Assembly: GCA_934402315.1 (NCBI GenBank)
Contig: CAKRTS010000022.1
Location: forward strand, 1-55,507
DNA length: 55,507 nucleotides
From: an uncultured Acetatifactor sp.
Lineage (GTDB): Bacteria; Bacillota; Clostridia; Lachnospirales; Lachnospiraceae
Direction of reading: 5' to 3'
In this document: positions 9,241-16,284 of the stretch, piece after piece
Layout of the letters: each line of letters starts with the position of its first letter
How positions within the stretch are numbered: the first letter of the stretch is position 1
Notes under the pieces: generated by a model
Seen by the model: only the letters and a program-made list of their open reading frames with translations
What the model was told of the DNA's origin: nothing
Database searches by the model: none
Position numbers and translations under genes: made by a program

Positions 9241-9269
9241 TTGTTATCAATAGGTAAATGTGGTAGAAT
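9241..9269 (+). promoter_or_regulatory. Promoter of the chemotaxis receptor gene
   Basis: TTGTTA (9241-9246) and TAGAAT (9264-9269) are separated by exactly 17 bases. A GGAGGG ribosome binding site and ATG 9308 follow about 30 bases later. Confidence 0.6.
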
Positions 9270-9307
9270 TTATTCGGATTTTTAGCATATTTCGGAGGGA
9301 AGAGACA

Positions 9308-10783
9308 ATGAACGAAGCTTTTTCTGAAAAAGGCCATATCAATTATGTGGCTACAATGGGACATACGGTAGTAAATACGGTTCTGCTTCTGGCTTATGCG
9401 GTAGAGCTGATCAAGGGTTCGAGGACACCGATGTACTTTACGCTTTTTGCCCTGCTCTGCGTGGTGCCGGTCGTTACGGAGCACATTCTGTATCGCAGGA
9501 ATCATGAGGATGGAAAGATCATACATATCATAGGCGATTCCTATGGGGCGCTGTATCTGTTTGCTATTTTCACATCGAACAGTCTTTTGACATTTGCTTA
9601 TGCTTTTCCCATGTTTTTGATCATTATTCTCTATATGGATGTAAAGTTTTGTGCGCTGGTCGGTGTGTTCTGCTGTCTCGGCAATGTGGTGAGCGTTGCG
9701 GTTACGGCATTTTCCAAGGGTTATGCGCCGGAGCAGATACCGGATGTGGAAATCCGCATTCTATGCACACTGCTGACGGCGGCATATATGGTCGTGACGA
9801 CGGTGGCGGTGAAAAAGGTGAACGGTGCAAAGATTGAGCAGATCGAGAAGCAGAAGGAAGCAGCCCATGCGCTGACAGATAATGTATTGCAGACCTCCGG
9901 CGACATGATTACGGGAATCCGGCAGGTGTCGGAGAAGATGGAGCAGCTCGGAATTTCCATGGAGCAGATTCACAGTTCAATGAGCGAAGTATCGACAGGA
10001 AGCTCCGAGACGGCGGAATCCGTGCAGCAGCAGCTGCAGAAGACGGAAGTGATCCAGCAGCACATTGCGAAGGTCAAGGATACGGCGGCTGGGATCGAGG
10101 AAAATATGAATGCGACGGCTGAGAAGGTGACGACTGGCAGACAGCAGATGGACGCGCTGGCAGCGCAGGTTGAAAAATCCATGACGGCGAACCGGCAGGT
10201 GCTGGAGCAGATGAAGGCGCTCAGCGAGTACACCGGACAGATGAATACGATTATCGAGACGATCACAAGCATTGCAAACAGCACCGGAATGCTGGCTCTG
10301 AATGCAAGCATCGAGGCGGCGCGTGCAGGGGAGGCCGGAAAGGGCTTCGCAGTGGTTGCCAGCCAGATTTCCGGGCTTGCGAACCAGACGAAGGCGGCTA
10401 CCGTGAACATCACGGATCTGATCGGTCATATCAATCAGGAGCTTGTCTCTGTTGAGGAGGCGGTGGATGTCGTCACGGAGAGCAACAGGGCGAACGCGGA
10501 GAGCACGCGCGTTGTGGGCGAGAATTTTGAGGGAATCACACAGGGAACGGAAAATGTAGAAGCCCAGACAAAGGAACTGATGGGAATTGTCGGTGAGCTT
10601 GAGACGGCGAATGCAGACATTGTGGAACACATCCAGACTGTTTCGGCGATTACGGAGGAGGTTTCCGCGCATGCAAACGAGACCTTCAATGCCTGCGAGG
10701 AGAACAGTCTGCTCGTGGAGAATGTGACCGGTGTTGTCGGGGAACTCAGCAGTAACGCTGAAAAGCTCCGGAACGCAAGATAA
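9308..10783 (+). CDS. Methyl-accepting chemotaxis protein, membrane-sensor type
   Basis: About 491 residues. The first 180 contain roughly six hydrophobic segments with short loops and no extracellular ligand domain. The rest is a long coiled-coil signalling domain with the conserved tip GMLALNASIEAARAGEAG and FAVVASQISGLA, which contacts CheA and CheW. No HAMP domain is obvious between membrane and signalling parts. The input is unknown and may be sensed within the membrane. ATG 9308 is chosen because GGAGGG lies 7 bases upstream; an upstream in-frame start lacks such a site. Confidence 0.88.
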   Translation: MNEAFSEKGHINYVATMGHTVVNTVLLLAYAVELIKGSRTPMYFTLFALLCVVPVVTEHILYRRNHEDGKIIHIIGDSYGALYLFAIFTSNSLLTFAYAFPMFLIIILYMDVKFCALVGVFCCLGNVVSVAVTAFSKGYAPEQIPDVEIRILCTLLTAAYMVVTTVAVKKVNGAKIEQIEKQKEAAHALTDNVLQTSGDMITGIRQVSEKMEQLGISMEQIHSSMSEVSTGSSETAESVQQQLQKTEVIQQHIAKVKDTAAGIEENMNATAEKVTTGRQQMDALAAQVEKSMTANRQVLEQMKALSEYTGQMNTIIETITSIANSTGMLALNASIEAARAGEAGKGFAVVASQISGLANQTKAATVNITDLIGHINQELVSVEEAVDVVTESNRANAESTRVVGENFEGITQGTENVEAQTKELMGIVGELETANADIVEHIQTVSAITEEVSAHANETFNACEENSLLVENVTGVVGELSSNAEKLRNAR

Positions 10784-10819
10784 AAATTTTTATAAGACAA
10801 AAATGTTGAAAAATAATGC

Positions 10820-10848
10820 TTGACTTTTTTGTAAAAAGCGGTTATTAT
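10820..10848 (+). promoter_or_regulatory. Promoter of tRNA-Arg
   Basis: TTGACT (10820-10825), a 17-base spacer and TATTAT (10843-10848) lie 35 bases upstream of tRNA-Arg. Confidence 0.75.
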
Positions 10849-10882
10849 ATCTAATGTTGCAGGTGATACTGCAAGATAGAGT

Positions 10883-10956
10883 GTGCGTGTAGCTCAGCTG
10901 GATAGAGCGACTGGCTACGGACCAGTAGGTCGAGGGTTCGAATCCTTTCACGCACG
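10883..10956 (+). tRNA. tRNA-Arg (ACG)
   Basis: Acceptor GTGCGTG pairs perfectly with CACGCAC (10949-10955) and G10956 is the discriminator. Anticodon loop CTACGGA gives ACG, which is read as ICG after deamination. It is a single-gene unit with its own promoter and terminator. CCA is not encoded. Confidence 0.95.
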
Positions 10957-10962
10957 GCATAA

Positions 10963-10991
10963 GGCTCAGACGGTTGTCTGGGTCTTTTTTT
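10963..10991 (+). terminator. Intrinsic terminator after tRNA-Arg
   Basis: The stem CAGAC-GGTT-GTCTG, extended by weaker pairs, is followed by a run of seven T's. Confidence 0.8.
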
Positions 10992-11107
10992 GTGTCTTTT
11001 GCCCTCTTGACAGCCTCATTATTTCCAACTATAACTACAGCGTAATTGATTACGGCGTAATCGAAATGAACGGAGTGACAATATAGCATTGAGGGACTAT
11101 TACATTA

Positions 11108-11137
11108 CGGGCAACCGGGAGTAATCCTGACTGCCCG
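11108..11137. terminator. Inverted repeat at the end of the double-HTH gene
   Basis: CGGGCA (11108-11113) and TGCCCG (11132-11137) can form a hairpin just beyond the stop of the minus-strand gene at 11147. The following sequence is A/T-rich but has no strong T run, so terminator function is only likely. The remaining sequence between tRNA-Arg and this gene shows no open frame I can support. Confidence 0.4.
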
Positions 11138-11146
11138 ATTATTATT

Positions 11147-12889
11147 TCAGCATTCTTCCGTCACCGGCGGGATAAAGTTTTCGATTGCATTGCGCAGCTT
11201 GGGGTGGCGGATGACAAAATGAACTGCCGGAGCCTTGCCCTTGGACACCATTACCCACTGCCCCTCATGGATGAAGATCTGCAAATTGCGGAAAGCATGA
11301 GCGGAACCCTGTTTCACGCTATAATTCGGGTATTGTTCGGCGAAGACCCTGGTCTCTTTCAGATGAGACTCATATTCCTTCTCATTGTATGTAATGTCGG
11401 TCTCGCAGAACATGCCGGAAAGCTCAAGCGCAGGCGGGGTTGTTGTGAATTCCTCCGGTGTGACCGCAGGCAACTCATCTTCGACGGTCTCGGTCTCAAG
11501 GATCGTCAGGAGCCGCTGCCTTTGGTCTGCGGCCTGTCTCTTTATCGCCTCCTTCTGCATGGCATCCATGCCGTGGCGTGTGAGTATACGATCCAGAAGT
11601 TCGTCGCTCATGGTATACAGCGGCAGCGTGGAGAGGATGCTGCGGCGGCTACCGGGCATTGCGGCGTCGGAAAGCAGAAAGCTTTGCAGTTCGCCCTGCC
11701 GTTCACTGCGGTAGATTTCCATCAGTGGGTAGGCATTGGCAAGCATTTCGTCCGCCCGCTTCTGATAATATTCCACCTCGCGCTTTGATTTCGTCAGATA
11801 GTATTTGCCGTCAGCGTGGCAGCCGGCAATCGCCTCGCCGGAAAGCGCGGCAGTGCCCGAAACCTTCAGAAAATGCAGAAAGACATTGTTCTGTGCATTT
11901 TTGAAATAATAAGGCGAAATCTGTCCCGTCATATACATCGGAATCCAGCTCTCGAGCCCAAGCATCATCTCATCGAAGGAACGATCCAGATTGTGGATCT
12001 GATTTAGGTGCAGACCCTTTTTCAGCATCATTGCCATGCCGAACATCCACTTTTTCGGGAAGTCCGGATCCTTCGCCATTTCCTTCAGCGGCATGTCGCT
12101 GTACATGGTGACGGGAGCCATGGACTTGGAAAGAACGGTAGCCTTTAAGAAATCCAGCTCGCTTTCCATCATCTCCGTGATGCCGAAATAGGTCCTGGAG
12201 GAGGGAAGCTGGAACGGCATGGTCGGCACCTTCAGCTCATCAAAGTGAATGACCTTGATATATTCGTTCAGGTCGAACGCATCCAGTTTATTCAGGAATT
12301 TTGCGACACTGTCGTTTCCGGCGTCCTGCCCCTCCCGTTCCAACAGCCAGTTTTTCAGTCTTGTATAGCGCACCGACTGGTCATAAATTTTTTCCACCTC
12401 ACAGCCGAGCAACTCAGCGACGGAGGATAATTCCTGCGGCGTCCGCATTTCCCGCGCTGTAAACGAGGCAATCGCAGAGGCAAACTGCTCGGGATCGCCC
12501 GGCTTTCTCGAACCGTTGCGGATGCGGAAAATGGTGGAGGCATCATAGTTTGTGTACTGGCAAAGGCGTGTCAGATTGAGGTTGAGCGTCGTGAGGAGCG
12601 CGTTAAAATTCTGGCGCAGACGTTCTTTGTCGGTTGTGACAAAGTCTTCGCAGGATAGGAATGATTCCTTCACCGTTTCGACCGTGACATCCGGGAGCCC
12701 CTTCTGGGCGGCAAGCTCTGCAATGGCAGTGCACAGACTGTCGAAGGGTTGTGTCCCGAGCTCCGGCACACGCTCACCCTTCCGGTAGCGGGTGAAGGAT
12801 GCCGCCGAAATGTCCGTCAGCGTGTAGAGATCCTTCGACGTGCAGGAAAGCAGGTTAATATATTCGTTTAATTTTTCACTGAATTTCAT
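11147..12889 (-). CDS. Double helix-turn-helix protein, function unknown
   Basis: A 580-residue protein. The N-terminus has an XRE-like HTH (SKDLYTLTDISAASFTRYRKGERVP, split here for reading) and a second similar segment about 80 residues later (LTRLCQYTNYDASTIFRIRNGSRKP). The remaining 400 residues are mostly helical and match no enzyme motif I know. It is probably a transcriptional regulator with a large sensing or multimerisation part. Start 12889 (MKFSEKLNEY) has GGAG 7 bases upstream; the frame stays open for 99 more codons to 13186, but that stretch is compositionally unlike a protein and overlaps the TetR promoter region. Confidence 0.7.
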   Translation of the reverse strand: MKFSEKLNEYINLLSCTSKDLYTLTDISAASFTRYRKGERVPELGTQPFDSLCTAIAELAAQKGLPDVTVETVKESFLSCEDFVTTDKERLRQNFNALLTTLNLNLTRLCQYTNYDASTIFRIRNGSRKPGDPEQFASAIASFTAREMRTPQELSSVAELLGCEVEKIYDQSVRYTRLKNWLLEREGQDAGNDSVAKFLNKLDAFDLNEYIKVIHFDELKVPTMPFQLPSSRTYFGITEMMESELDFLKATVLSKSMAPVTMYSDMPLKEMAKDPDFPKKWMFGMAMMLKKGLHLNQIHNLDRSFDEMMLGLESWIPMYMTGQISPYYFKNAQNNVFLHFLKVSGTAALSGEAIAGCHADGKYYLTKSKREVEYYQKRADEMLANAYPLMEIYRSERQGELQSFLLSDAAMPGSRRSILSTLPLYTMSDELLDRILTRHGMDAMQKEAIKRQAADQRQRLLTILETETVEDELPAVTPEEFTTTPPALELSGMFCETDITYNEKEYESHLKETRVFAEQYPNYSVKQGSAHAFRNLQIFIHEGQWVMVSKGKAPAVHFVIRHPKLRNAIENFIPPVTEEC

Positions 12890-12949
12890 AATGCTTCTCC
12901 GTAAATATCTTTTTAACGCTATTGTACAGCACGTTTTCACAAAAGAAAA

Positions 12950-12987
12950 GTCCTTTGAAGGACAGGTTTTCAAAACGGTCAATTGAC
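12950..12987. promoter_or_regulatory. Palindrome cluster upstream of the double-HTH gene
   Basis: Three short palindromes occur in 38 bases: GTCCTT-tg-AAGGAC (12950-12963), GTTTT-c-AAAAC (12966-12976) and GTCAATTGAC (12978-12987). They lie 60-100 bases before the start of the HTH protein and are candidate operators, possibly for autoregulation. The intergenic stretch 12890-13203 otherwise holds the TetR promoter and operator. Confidence 0.4.
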
Positions 12988-13135
12988 TCTTTTGGAAAAC
13001 TACTGTAAACGTCCCGGTGTCGTTGACGGCATTGTTCCTTGTTTGCTGCAGTGCTGTGGCAGCCGCCGGAAAGCGGAAGAAGAGTACAGCCGGGCGTTTT
13101 TGCACGAATGGGCAGTGGGAGTTCACAGACATGGC

Positions 13136-13164
13136 TTGACACGGCATCCATCCATATATATAAT
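13136..13164 (+). promoter_or_regulatory. Perfect consensus promoter of the TetR gene
   Basis: TTGACA (13136-13141) and TATAAT (13159-13164) are exactly 17 bases apart, a full match to the sigma-A consensus. Transcription should start near 13171, at the first base of the palindromic operator. Confidence 0.85.
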
Positions 13165-13170
13165 TACAGA

Positions 13171-13185
13171 TGATGTATAACATCA
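13171..13185. promoter_or_regulatory. Palindromic operator over the TetR transcription start
   Basis: TGATGT-ata-ACATCA is a perfect 15-base inverted repeat placed at the predicted transcription start and 18 bases before the TetR start codon. The position fits autorepression by the TetR protein. Confidence 0.65.
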
Positions 13186-13203
13186 CAGAAAGGAAGGATG
13201 AAG

Positions 13204-13827
13204 ATGCCTCCGAGACCTAAATTTACAAAGCAGGAAATTGTGGCAGCCGGGTTGAAGGTTGCGAGAGAACGCGGTATGGAAGCTGTATCAACGAGAGATA
13301 TTGCCGCCGTACTCGGTGTTTCTACCAGACCTATTTTTACTTATTTCCGCTCGATGGACGAGCTGAAGGTGGAAGTTTATCAGGAGGCGGAAGAAATCTA
13401 TCGCGCCTATGTACAGGAGGGGCTGAGACAGAAAATCCCTTTTCTGGGCGTTGGCATGCAGTATATCCGCTTTGCAAAGGATGAGCCGCAGCTGTACAGA
13501 ATGCTCTTTCTGACCCCACCGGTGAAGGGACATAATAATGTCATGGGGCAGCTTGAGAACTCACAGGCAATGCTGAGGGAGTCAATCAAGCAGATTTATC
13601 ATATGGATGATAAGGCAGCGGATCAGTATTTCCGGGATATGTGGCTGGTGGTTCACAGTCTGGCAACCCTGACGGTCACCGGAAACGCGCCCTATACAGA
13701 AGAGGAGATGGGCAACATATTGACAGAATTCAGTGTCAGCATCTTCAAGGCACATAAGGAAATTCCCGGATTTTTTGAAGGAACATTTGACAAAGATGCT
13801 GTTTTCCGGGAACTTGTGTCGAAATAG
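13204..13827 (+). CDS. TetR/AcrR family transcriptional regulator
   Basis: About 207 residues. The N-terminus MPPRPKFTKQEIVAAGLKV is a classic TetR opening and the HTH is STRDIAAVLGVSTRPIFTYF (about 30-50). The C-terminal part resembles the WHG-type ligand-binding domain of TetR regulators (residues 75-185). I prefer ATG 13204 over 13198 because GGAAGG lies 6 bases before it. It sits directly behind a strong promoter and palindrome, so it probably represses itself. No transporter is adjacent; the nearest downstream genes are DUF6171 and DUF1700 proteins. Confidence 0.88.
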   Translation: MPPRPKFTKQEIVAAGLKVARERGMEAVSTRDIAAVLGVSTRPIFTYFRSMDELKVEVYQEAEEIYRAYVQEGLRQKIPFLGVGMQYIRFAKDEPQLYRMLFLTPPVKGHNNVMGQLENSQAMLRESIKQIYHMDDKAADQYFRDMWLVVHSLATLTVTGNAPYTEEEMGNILTEFSVSIFKAHKEIPGFFEGTFDKDAVFRELVSK

Positions 13828-13829
13828 TA

Positions 13830-13858
13830 TTGTCCTAATAGAGCAGAAACAGTATAAT
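13830..13858 (+). promoter_or_regulatory. Promoter placing the DUF6171 start codon at +1
   Basis: TTGTCC (13830-13835), a 17-base spacer and TATAAT (13853-13858) end 7 bases before ATG 13866. The predicted transcript would begin at or next to that ATG. Confidence 0.6.
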
Positions 13859-13865
13859 AAATAGT

Positions 13866-14132
13866 ATGGAACAGAAAGATGAAAAAATACGTTTTTGCAG
13901 AAGGTGTCTGACGAGTGAGCTTGCGGAGCAGGCAGACACCTATCGGACAATCAAAGAACATGTGGATAATCTGGACCCGGATGTCAGAGCGGATCAGGAG
14001 CAGTACATGCAGCGGCTGGACACCTGCAGACAGTGCGAATGGCTGTTGGAGGGTATGTGCCGCAGCTGTGGCTGCTATGTCGAACTTCGCGCCGCAGTGA
14101 TTAAAAATGTCTGCCCGCGGAAAAAATGGTAG
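13866..14132 (+). CDS. DUF6171 family small cysteine-rich protein
   Basis: An 88-residue protein with four cysteine pairs or singles: CRRC near the start, CRQC, CRSCGC and a final C-P-R-K-K. The pattern suggests a zinc-binding ribbon. It matches DUF6171 proteins of Clostridia, whose role is unknown; several look tied to phage-like or cell-envelope contexts. No Shine-Dalgarno sequence is visible before the ATG, and a promoter -10 box ends 7 bases upstream, so it may be translated from a leaderless mRNA. Cotranscription from the TetR promoter is also possible. Confidence 0.7.
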   Translation: MEQKDEKIRFCRRCLTSELAEQADTYRTIKEHVDNLDPDVRADQEQYMQRLDTCRQCEWLLEGMCRSCGCYVELRAAVIKNVCPRKKW

Positions 14133-14154
14133 GGACAGATTATGAGAGGTATTT

Positions 14155-14592
14155 ATGGAAAAAGAAGAATTTTTGGAGAAACTGCGTCTTTCGCTGAATG
14201 GCAAAATTGCGCCTGAGACAGTGAACAGTACGTTAGATTATTATGACGAATATATCAGCTCTGAAATGCAGGAGGGAAAGACTGAGGCGGAAGTAATGGA
14301 AGCGCTCGGCGATCCCAGACTGATCGCGCGGACGATCGCCGAGACGAAGGGCGGACAGCTGAACAGTCAGGCGGCTGGGACAATGGATGAGCCGGAACAG
14401 AGCTTCGACGGCACCGGAGAATTACAGAATCGTGTGCACACGATTCCGGGCTGGGTCTGGCTGGTAGGCTTTTTCTTTGTGCTGGCATTTATTCTGAGCA
14501 TTGCTTTTAAGCTGTTGTCCGTGCTCTGGCCCGTGATTGCCGTTCTGGCAGTAGTCCTATTCCTTGTGAAATTATTCCGCGACTGGCTTTAA
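14155..14592 (+). CDS. DUF1700 family membrane protein
   Basis: A 145-residue protein. The first 60 residues match the DUF1700 helical domain (EEFLEKLRLSLNG, STLDYYDEYISSEMQEGKTE, EVMEALGDPRLIARTI), and two adjacent transmembrane segments fill the last 45 residues. Proteins of this type are often placed next to PadR or ECF regulators, but none is seen here. It starts 22 bases after the DUF6171 gene with GAGAGG upstream, so the two are probably cotranscribed. The acidic linker at residues 65-90 is probably disordered. Confidence 0.75.
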   Translation: MEKEEFLEKLRLSLNGKIAPETVNSTLDYYDEYISSEMQEGKTEAEVMEALGDPRLIARTIAETKGGQLNSQAAGTMDEPEQSFDGTGELQNRVHTIPGWVWLVGFFFVLAFILSIAFKLLSVLWPVIAVLAVVLFLVKLFRDWL

Positions 14593-14600
14593 ACAAAGTC

Positions 14601-14630
14601 GAAAGCCACCGGAGGGGACCGATGGCTTTC
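14601..14630. terminator. Hairpin after the DUF1700 gene
   Basis: GAAAGCCA (14601-14608) pairs with TGGCTTTC (14623-14630), with an inner CGG/CCG extension. No T run follows on either strand, so it may be a weak terminator or an mRNA 3' end stabiliser. Confidence 0.4.
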
Positions 14631-14704
14631 ATGAGGGGAGTATAAATATAATATAAGGGGTATAAAGAGATGAATGGGGTTCAACTCTTTACAAGGCACA
14701 TTAT

Positions 14705-14750
14705 AGTACTTTCGATCTAAAAAGGCAAGAGAAAATAGTACCAAAGTACT
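14705..14750. repeat. Inverted repeat in the 14593-14829 intergenic region
   Basis: AGTACTTT (14705-14712) and AAAGTACT (14743-14750) are perfect 8-base inverted repeats 30 bases apart, upstream of the N/Q/K-rich peptide gene. They may be a regulator binding site; no function is known. Confidence 0.35.
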
Positions 14751-14793
14751 TATGCGGTTTCTGTATATTTTTTGTGCGCTTTTGCCATACTAA

Positions 14794-14819
14794 CTCCTGT
14801 AACAAATAACCAACAGGAG
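14794..14819 (+). promoter_or_regulatory. Hairpin masking the Shine-Dalgarno site of the 49-residue peptide
   Basis: CTCCTGT (14794-14800) is a perfect inverted repeat of ACAGGAG (14813-14819), with a 12-nt A-rich loop. The right arm contains most of the AGGAGG ribosome binding site at 14815-14820. Folding would block translation of the following gene. Confidence 0.55.
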
Positions 14820-14829
14820 GAACAAAAAC

Positions 14830-14979
14830 ATGGATAACAATAAGTGCAGCAACAGCTATTCTGAGAATTGCAAGAACAGCCAGGAGAACAATCAGAACCA
14901 GAAGAATAACCAGAACCAGAAGAACAACCAGAACAATCAGAACAACAGCCAGAAGAACAACCAGAACAACAATTTCTAG
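14830..14979 (+). CDS. Asn/Gln/Lys-rich 49-residue peptide
   Basis: A short open frame with a very good ribosome binding site (AGGAGG, 9 bases upstream) and a strong terminator 18 bases after its stop. The protein begins MDNNKCSNSYSENCKNSQ and continues as repeats of NNQNQK type, about half asparagine and a fifth glutamine. It has two cysteines near the start. Low-complexity peptides of this type occur in spore-forming Clostridia and could be spore-associated, but that is inference; I do not recognise a family. The hairpin over the ribosome binding site suggests regulated translation. Confidence 0.65.
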   Translation: MDNNKCSNSYSENCKNSQENNQNQKNNQNQKNNQNNQNNSQKNNQNNNF

Positions 14980-14996
14980 GCTGAAAGACGTCGATG

Positions 14997-15025
14997 GGGA
15001 CACCGTTATAGCGGTGTCCCTATTT
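14997..15025 (+). terminator. Intrinsic terminator after the N/Q/K-rich peptide
   Basis: GGGACACCG (14997-15005) and CGGTGTCCC (15012-15020) form a perfect 9-bp stem with a 6-nt loop, followed by TATTTAC. The T tract is short. Confidence 0.7.
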
Positions 15026-15123
15026 ACATATCTGCGAAAAAAATGTATACTGGATTCTGACTTTGCATATTTGAATGGGCGAATGATTTCGCATTGCAGA
15101 ATACAGCGCGGGAGTGGGAAGAT

Positions 15124-16284
15124 ATGAGAAGATTTGAACTGATCGCACCATGTCATTTCGGTATGGAATCCGTCTTGAAGCGGGAGATCACAGAGCTTGG
15201 ATATGATATTACAGAGGTCGCGGATGGGCGTGTGACCTTTTTCGGAGATGAGGAAGCGCTTTGCAGGGCGAATGTATTCCTGCGGACGGCGGAGAGAATC
15301 CTCATCAAAGTCGGCAGCTTTCATGCCGAGACCTTTGAAGAACTGTTTCAGGGAACGCGCAATCTGCCGTGGGAGGAATACATACCGGAGAACGGGAAAT
15401 TCTGGGTGGCGAAGGCTGCCAGCGTGAAATCAAAGCTGTTCAGTCCCTCGGACATCCAGTCCATAATGAAGAAGGCGATGGTAGACTGTCTGAGGAAGCA
15501 TTACGGGATTGAATGGTTTAAAGAGGACGGAGAGAGCTTCCCTATCCGCGTGTTTTTAATGAAGGATGAGGTCACGGTAGGGCTTGACAGCACCGGCGAA
15601 TCGCTCCATAAGCGGGGCTACCGGAAGCTGACGGCGAAGGCGCCTATCGCGGAAAATCTCGCGGCGGCGCTGATTATGCTGACACCATGGAATAAGGATC
15701 GCATTCTTGTCGATCCGTTCTGCGGCAGCGGAACCTTCCCGATAGAGGCGGCGATGATGGCTGCCGGTATCGCTCCGGGAATGAACAGGAGCTTTACCGC
15801 GGAGAACTGGGGGCATATCATAGCGAAGAAAAACTGGTATGACACGCTGGATGAGGCGAATGAGCTTGTGGATCTGTCGGTTGCCCCGGATATTCAGGGG
15901 TATGACATCGACGACCAGATGGTGTCGATCGCCAGAGAAAACGCAAAGCTGGCGGGAGTTGACAAGCTGATCCATTTTCAGCGCCGCAGCGTTGCCGATC
16001 TGAGCCACCCGAAGAAATACGGTTTTCTGATCACGAATCCGCCCTATGGGGAAAGACTTCAGGACAAGGCGGAGATGCCGGCGCTGTACCATCTGATAGG
16101 AGAGCGTTTCCGGGCGCTGGATTTCTGGAGCATGTACCTCATCACGGCATATGAGAACGCGGAGCAGGACATCGGCAGAAAAGCAGACAAGAACCGGAAA
16201 ATCTATAACGGCATGATGAAGACTTATTACTATCAGTTTCTCGGCCCGAGACCGCCGAGAGCGGGAAAGGTACAGAATGGATGA
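15124..16284 (+). CDS. THUMP domain class I RNA methyltransferase (RlmL/YpsC type)
   Basis: About 386 residues. The N-terminal 150 residues form a THUMP domain (RRFELIAPCHFGMESVLKRE at the start), an RNA-binding module. The C-terminal part is a SAM-dependent methyltransferase with DPFCGSGTFPIEAA for SAM binding and the catalytic NPPYGERL that points to N2-guanine methylation in rRNA. It lacks the second methyltransferase half found in E. coli RlmKL. ATG 15124 follows GGGAAG; an upstream in-frame start at 15094 has no clear site. The stop overlaps the next start (ATGA at 16281-16284), so the downstream gene is translationally coupled. Confidence 0.88.
   Translation: MRRFELIAPCHFGMESVLKREITELGYDITEVADGRVTFFGDEEALCRANVFLRTAERILIKVGSFHAETFEELFQGTRNLPWEEYIPENGKFWVAKAASVKSKLFSPSDIQSIMKKAMVDCLRKHYGIEWFKEDGESFPIRVFLMKDEVTVGLDSTGESLHKRGYRKLTAKAPIAENLAAALIMLTPWNKDRILVDPFCGSGTFPIEAAMMAAGIAPGMNRSFTAENWGHIIAKKNWYDTLDEANELVDLSVAPDIQGYDIDDQMVSIARENAKLAGVDKLIHFQRRSVADLSHPKKYGFLITNPPYGERLQDKAEMPALYHLIGERFRALDFWSMYLITAYENAEQDIGRKADKNRKIYNGMMKTYYYQFLGPRPPRAGKVQNG

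Noticed and set aside
12890..13186. N-terminal extension of the double-HTH protein by 99 codons
   Set aside because: It would cover the TetR promoter, has unlikely composition, and ATG 12889 has a good ribosome site.
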